DNA of 64,000 nucleotides from Celeribacter naphthalenivorans. GTDB lineage: Bacteria > Pseudomonadota > Alphaproteobacteria > Rhodobacterales > Rhodobacteraceae. This document shows positions 60,979-64,000 of this stretch, one piece after another. Numbering within the stretch: the first letter of the stretch is position 1; each line of letters begins with the position of its first letter. The position numbers and the translations under genes are program-made. Location: positions 1 to 64,000 of the forward strand of contig NZ_JAIVLK010000011.1 of the NCBI RefSeq assembly GCF_020524585.1, in the 5' to 3' direction. Below the pieces are notes generated by a model. It did not search any database, had not been told where the DNA came from, and saw only the letters and a list, made by a program, of their open reading frames with translations.

Positions 60979-61998
60979 TTAGTCGAAAGTGCCGGTCACA
61001 CGGCCCAAAAGCATGAAGGCGCGTGCAGTGCGGCAATCCGACAGGGCGGCGATTTCTTCATCCGTGGCGGTCTGTTCGAACTCGGCAAAGGTCTTGTCGA
61101 ATTTGCGCAGGAAATGGTGCACGGCATCGCGGAAAATCGCGTCCTGTTTCATCCGTGCGGACGCCAGCGCCAAAGACGACCGGTCCCGTACCCCGCCCAA
61201 AGAGGCGACAGCATGGCCGCGCTCGCCCTTGGCAAAGCGGCGCCAAATCTCGGGTTTGGCACGGTCAGGGCGCAGATCGTCCATATAGATGCCGTCTTGC
61301 GACAAAAGCGTCAGAACGTCTTGGGCGGCATGGATCAACTGGCTGACCTTGCGATCCGACAGGGCGCGACGAAGTGCCCGAAAGCCCTCTTTGTCCTCGG
61401 CGGTTTCCGGGAAATTCATCGCCTTGATGAAATCCGCGACCGACAGCGGCGGCGCGAGGCTTTCCGAAGGTGTGCCAAGTGCCAGAGAGGCCTGATCCTC
61501 GATCAGCGCAGGCGCGGGTATCGCAAGCTTGTCCTCGGCGGGCGTCTGGCCCGGGCGGATCGAGGTGAATGTGGCGAGCGTGCTCTCGGTCTTGCGTTGG
61601 GCTGCGGCGATCTCTTCGAGTTTCTTCTCGACAGTGGCGTTCGAACCGCCCTGTTGCCCGGACAGATAAGCTTGCCGCATGGCGGAGATCGCGGCCTGCA
61701 AGCGGCGGCTCTCTTCGCGCATCGTGACAGAGGCCCGCACGGCCAAAGCGCCGACCCAGATCATCGCAATCGGCATGAAGATCGCAATGATCATCATCAC
61801 GAAGCGGATGCTGTCGAATCCGCCTTCGCTTGTGCCTGTCCCAACGATCATAAAATAGCCCGCCGTCATGGCCAGCCACACCAGCGACAGGATCGCGGCG
61901 ATCATTTCGGTCGCGGTGATTTTCGATGCATCTTCAGGACGCTGATACACACCGAGTTCGATTTTTTTCGGGCTTTCGTCTGCCAAGCTGGCCTCCAC
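60979..61998 (-). CDS. Uncharacterised membrane protein with coiled coil, downstream of greA
   Basis: This roughly 339-residue protein has two transmembrane segments near the N-terminus (MIAAILSLVWLAMTAGYFMIV and RFVMMIIAIFMPIAMIWVGALAV), then a coiled-coil stretch (EESRRLQAAISAMRQAYLSG, EKKLEEIAAAQRKTESTL) and a C-terminal helical domain (about 200-339). The GTG at 61998, 16 nt after the greA stop, is preferred; an ATG at 62079 would overlap greA by 65 bp and add an Arg/Ser-rich leader. No family recognised; function unknown. Confidence 0.7.
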   Translation of the reverse strand: MEASLADESPKKIELGVYQRPEDASKITATEMIAAILSLVWLAMTAGYFMIVGTGTSEGGFDSIRFVMMIIAIFMPIAMIWVGALAVRASVTMREESRRLQAAISAMRQAYLSGQQGGSNATVEKKLEEIAAAQRKTESTLATFTSIRPGQTPAEDKLAIPAPALIEDQASLALGTPSESLAPPLSVADFIKAMNFPETAEDKEGFRALRRALSDRKVSQLIHAAQDVLTLLSQDGIYMDDLRPDRAKPEIWRRFAKGERGHAVASLGGVRDRSSLALASARMKQDAIFRDAVHHFLRKFDKTFAEFEQTATDEEIAALSDCRTARAFMLLGRVTGTFD

Positions 61999-62014
61999 GA
62001 CCGCGTTTTCTCGA

Positions 62015-62485
62015 TCAGATATACGCGATCTTGAGGATTTCGTAGGCTTTTTCTCCGCCCGGGGTGCGAACCTCGACACTGTCGCCTTCGTCCTTGCCGA
62101 TGAGGGCGCGCGCCAGCGGCGATTTGATGTTCAAAAGCCCGCGTTCGATGTCGGCTTCGTGTTCGCCGACGATCTGATAGGTCTTTTCCTCATCCGTGTC
62201 CTCATCGACGATGGTGACGGTGGCGGAAAATTTCACGGCACCCGAAAGTGTTTTCGGATCAATCACATCGGTCAGAGACAGGATGCCCTCGAGCTCCTTG
62301 ATCCGGCCTTCGATAAAGCTCTGTTTCTCGCGTGCGGAATGGTATTCGGCATTCTCCGAGAGATCGCCAAGCTCGCGGGCCTCCGCAATCGCCTGAATGA
62401 TCGCCGGGCGCTCCACGGATTTCAGTTTTTTCAGCTCGTCGTTCAGCGCGGTATAGCCCGCGCGGGTCATGAGAATCTTTTCCAT
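62015..62485 (-). CDS. greA: Transcription elongation factor GreA
   Basis: This 156-residue factor rescues backtracked RNA polymerase by stimulating transcript cleavage. It has an N-terminal coiled coil with the tip motif [15 protein letters not shown] (about 41-55) and a C-terminal globular domain ([29 protein letters not shown]). The ATG at 62485 gives standard length; in-frame ATGs at 62497 and 62503 are possible. It is followed by the unknown membrane protein gene in the same direction. Confidence 0.94.
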   Translation of the reverse strand: MEKILMTRAGYTALNDELKKLKSVERPAIIQAIAEARELGDLSENAEYHSAREKQSFIEGRIKELEGILSLTDVIDPKTLSGAVKFSATVTIVDEDTDEEKTYQIVGEHEADIERGLLNIKSPLARALIGKDEGDSVEVRTPGGEKAYEILKIAYI

Positions 62486-62706
62486 AGGGCCACTCATCTG
62501 CACGAAAAAAGCACTGCAGTGACCTGTCGGGGTCTCCGCGTGCTTGTGTTGTTTCAGTTTGTCGACCTACCTGACCCGGAATGCGGGGGATTTTCAAGGG
62601 GGTTTTCTGGAACGCGTCAGAGACTTTTGTTTCCTCATTTCGCAAAATTCCCGCCCTGCGGCCGTAATTGTGCCCAATTGAAGATGCATCTTGCGAGAAA
62701 ATCCAA

Positions 62707-63717
62707 ATGCCAAAGGGGCTGCGCGTGATCGGGTTCGCACGATTTTCTTTTGTCTTTTTTCTCTTCGCCCTCGTGGCGACGGTGCTGATCCGTGGCACGA
62801 CGGCGCATATCCCCGGCATCGTCGGCTTTTCCATTTCGACCATCGTATACATGGGCGCGGGGCCTTGGGTGATCTGGACTTTGCCTTTGTTCGGCTATTT
62901 CGCGTGGAAACACCCGCGGCGCTTAGGCGAGGCGGCTTTGGGATTCGCGGCGACCGTCGCACTGGTCTCCGGCTACACGTTGTTCAAGGCGGTGATCCCG
63001 ACCCTCGTGCCGTTTTGGGCCGATCCGATGCTGGCCGGATGGGACCGGATGCTGCACGGCGGGCGCGATGCCTGGCAGGTGGCGCATGATCTGCGCGGCT
63101 GGATCGACACGGATGGTGCGGCCTTCACCTATTCCGGTCTCTGGGGCGCCTTTGCCTTTTCCTTCCCCATGCTTTTGGCTCTGGGCGACAGCGATCCGAC
63201 GCGCAAAGCCCGTTATCTGAGCCTCTATGCGCTGTCTTGGGTGCTGCTGGGCAATGTCATTGCGACTGTGTTCGCCTCCGCCGGGCCGATCTATGCCGAT
63301 CTGGTCACGGGCGGCGATCACTTCGCGCCAATGGTGGCGTCGCTGTCCGATCTGACCTTCCCGGGCACGTCCGTCGACCGTGTGCAACAGGCGCTTTGGG
63401 CTCAATATATCGAAAAAGGAGGTGCGCAACTTGGCGGCTCCGGCATTTCGGCTTTTCCGTCGATGCATGTGGCGATGGCGACGATCTGGGCGCTCTATGT
63501 GTCGGAACGTTCGCGGTTTTATGCCCCTGTCGGCATCGCCTTTGCGGCGACGATTCTGTTCCTCTCTGTCTATACAGGATGGCATTACGCGGTGGATGGC
63601 TACGCATCTGTGCTGTTCACTGTCGCAATATTTGCCTTTTTGCGAGTTTTTATGCGTCGTAGGGCCCTCGGGACGTCACGAAAATCGACAGCGCAAATTG
63701 ACCAAGCCCTCGCATAA
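62707..63717 (+). CDS. PAP2-superfamily membrane phosphatase/phosphotransferase
   Basis: This 336-residue membrane protein has about six helices. The PAP2-type active-site elements are [20 protein letters not shown] (His motif, about residues 245-264) and [18 protein letters not shown] (second His-Asp motif, about 290-307), as in the Aur1/inositolphosphotransferase branch. It probably acts on a lipid phosphate or phosphorylated alcohol. The ATG at 62707 is preferred over a TTG at 62668. The 221-bp divergent gap with greA (62486-62706) holds no gene. Confidence 0.82.
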   Translation: MPKGLRVIGFARFSFVFFLFALVATVLIRGTTAHIPGIVGFSISTIVYMGAGPWVIWTLPLFGYFAWKHPRRLGEAALGFAATVALVSGYTLFKAVIPTLVPFWADPMLAGWDRMLHGGRDAWQVAHDLRGWIDTDGAAFTYSGLWGAFAFSFPMLLALGDSDPTRKARYLSLYALSWVLLGNVIATVFASAGPIYADLVTGGDHFAPMVASLSDLTFPGTSVDRVQQALWAQYIEKGGAQLGGSGISAFPSMHVAMATIWALYVSERSRFYAPVGIAFAATILFLSVYTGWHYAVDGYASVLFTVAIFAFLRVFMRRRALGTSRKSTAQIDQALA

Positions 63718-63763
63718 AGGTTACTTAGGCCAACAAACGCCGCCAGAGCCAGGGAGAACAGAT

Positions 63764-64000
63764 ATGTCAGCAATCGAGCGTGAGGCGATGGAATATGATG
63801 TCGTGATTGTGGGGGCTGGTCCTGCGGGTCTGTCTGCTGCGATCCGGCTCAAGCAATTGGACGCCGATCTGAGTGTCGTCGTGTTGGAAAAAGGCTCCGA
63901 GGTGGGCGCGCATATTCTGTCCGGTGCGGTTCTGGACCCGGTGGGTCTGAACGCTTTGATCCCGGATTGGAAAGAGCGCGGCGCGCCGATCACCACTGAG
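63764..64000 (+). CDS. Electron-transfer flavoprotein-ubiquinone oxidoreductase (5' part, cut by window end)
   Basis: The first 79 residues show an FAD dinucleotide motif [17 protein letters not shown] and [20 protein letters not shown], a signature of ETF-QO, followed by [15 protein letters not shown]. The protein transfers electrons from ETF to ubiquinone, which suits the acyl-CoA dehydrogenase at 55740. The gene continues past 64000. GGGAGAACAGAT precedes the ATG at 63764. Confidence 0.9.
   Translation, partial: MSAIEREAMEYDVVIVGAGPAGLSAAIRLKQLDADLSVVVLEKGSEVGAHILSGAVLDPVGLNALIPDWKERGAPITTE

Noticed and set aside
62512-62521. Palindrome CACTGCAGTG upstream of greA
   Set aside because: A 10-bp palindrome containing a PstI site is expected by chance in a window of this size and has no supporting context.
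1-64000. tRNA, rRNA, CRISPR arrays, insertion sequences, integrases or toxin-antitoxin pairs
   Set aside because: I looked for cloverleaf-like segments, regularly spaced short repeats, transposase motifs and small paired genes and saw none convincing; the only direct repeats of note are the 285-bp coding repeats.

Overview
The window is a chromosomal segment of a GC-rich alphaproteobacterium, most likely a marine Rhodobacteraceae (Roseobacter-type) organism. Supporting signs are the SmoEFGK-SmoS-MtlK polyol operon known from Rhodobacter sphaeroides, the small aa3 cytochrome oxidase subunit IV gene, the moaD/moaE-pgsA-uvrC block, the pyrB-linked pseudo-dihydroorotase, pervasive ATGA/TGATG start-stop overlaps and frequent GTG/TTG starts. 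I see no rRNA, tRNA, insertion sequence, prophage or CRISPR array. Most of it is core chromosome, with transport and surface loci on the left.

Layout. 0-6.5 kb: a secreted Ig/HYR-repeat protein with a C-terminal beta-barrel, a membrane PQQ glucose-type dehydrogenase and a solitary hemP. 6.8-12.7 kb: an RND efflux operon with two adaptors, one pump and a terminal TetR regulator. 12.7-19.2 kb: a leftward polyamine-type ABC transporter operon with an Asp/Glu/hydantoin racemase-like enzyme, facing a divergent GntR(FCD) regulator coupled to a GNAT acetyltransferase. 19.2-27.4 kb: the polyol operon, consisting of a HAD phosphatase, a SorC regulator, a sorbitol/mannitol ABC importer and two polyol dehydrogenases. 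27.4-30.7 kb: the znuB-znuC-zur operon divergent from znuA, with a candidate Zur site between them. 30.8-37.5 kb: an S49 peptidase, a 55-residue Zn-ribbon membrane protein, a Ca/Na antiporter, an SDR, uvrC, pgsA, moaD, moaE and rpiB. 37.5-43.5 kb: a BON/OmpA protein with a small coiled-coil partner, ubiA, rsmE, a small membrane protein and gshA. 43.5-49 kb: a leftward pyrB - two unknown membrane proteins - pyrC-like - plsY operon, then a family-4-like uracil-DNA glycosylase and moaB. 49-54 kb: a second RND system. 54-64 kb: a DsbD-alpha-like protein, YqgE, an acyl-CoA dehydrogenase with an MBL hydrolase and a DUF6173-like protein, oxidase subunit IV, a lipoprotein, AzlCD, an unknown membrane protein, greA, a PAP2 phosphatase and the start of ETF-ubiquinone oxidoreductase.

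How genes work together. The polyol operon imports a hexitol and oxidises it to a ketose (sorbitol or mannitol to fructose), apparently under the SorC regulator, whose likely operator (8-bp arms, 17-bp spacer) lies before smoE. The zinc locus combines sensing (Zur), capture (His-rich ZnuA) and import (ZnuBC, with a His-rich tail on the ATPase). Both ABC operons carry strong hairpins directly after the binding-protein gene, which suggests differential expression of the binding protein.

I did not find one clear, wholly new multi-gene system. The strongest leads are: (i) a pyrC-linked protein that lacks the dihydroorotase zinc ligands, in an operon with two unrecognised membrane proteins; (ii) a family-4-like uracil-DNA glycosylase that has lost three of four Fe-S cysteines; (iii) two elaborate hairpins before plsY; (iv) an AT-rich palindrome and consensus DnaA box before uvrC; (v) a possible permuted cysteine-peptidase-like lipoprotein beside the oxidase subunit IV gene.
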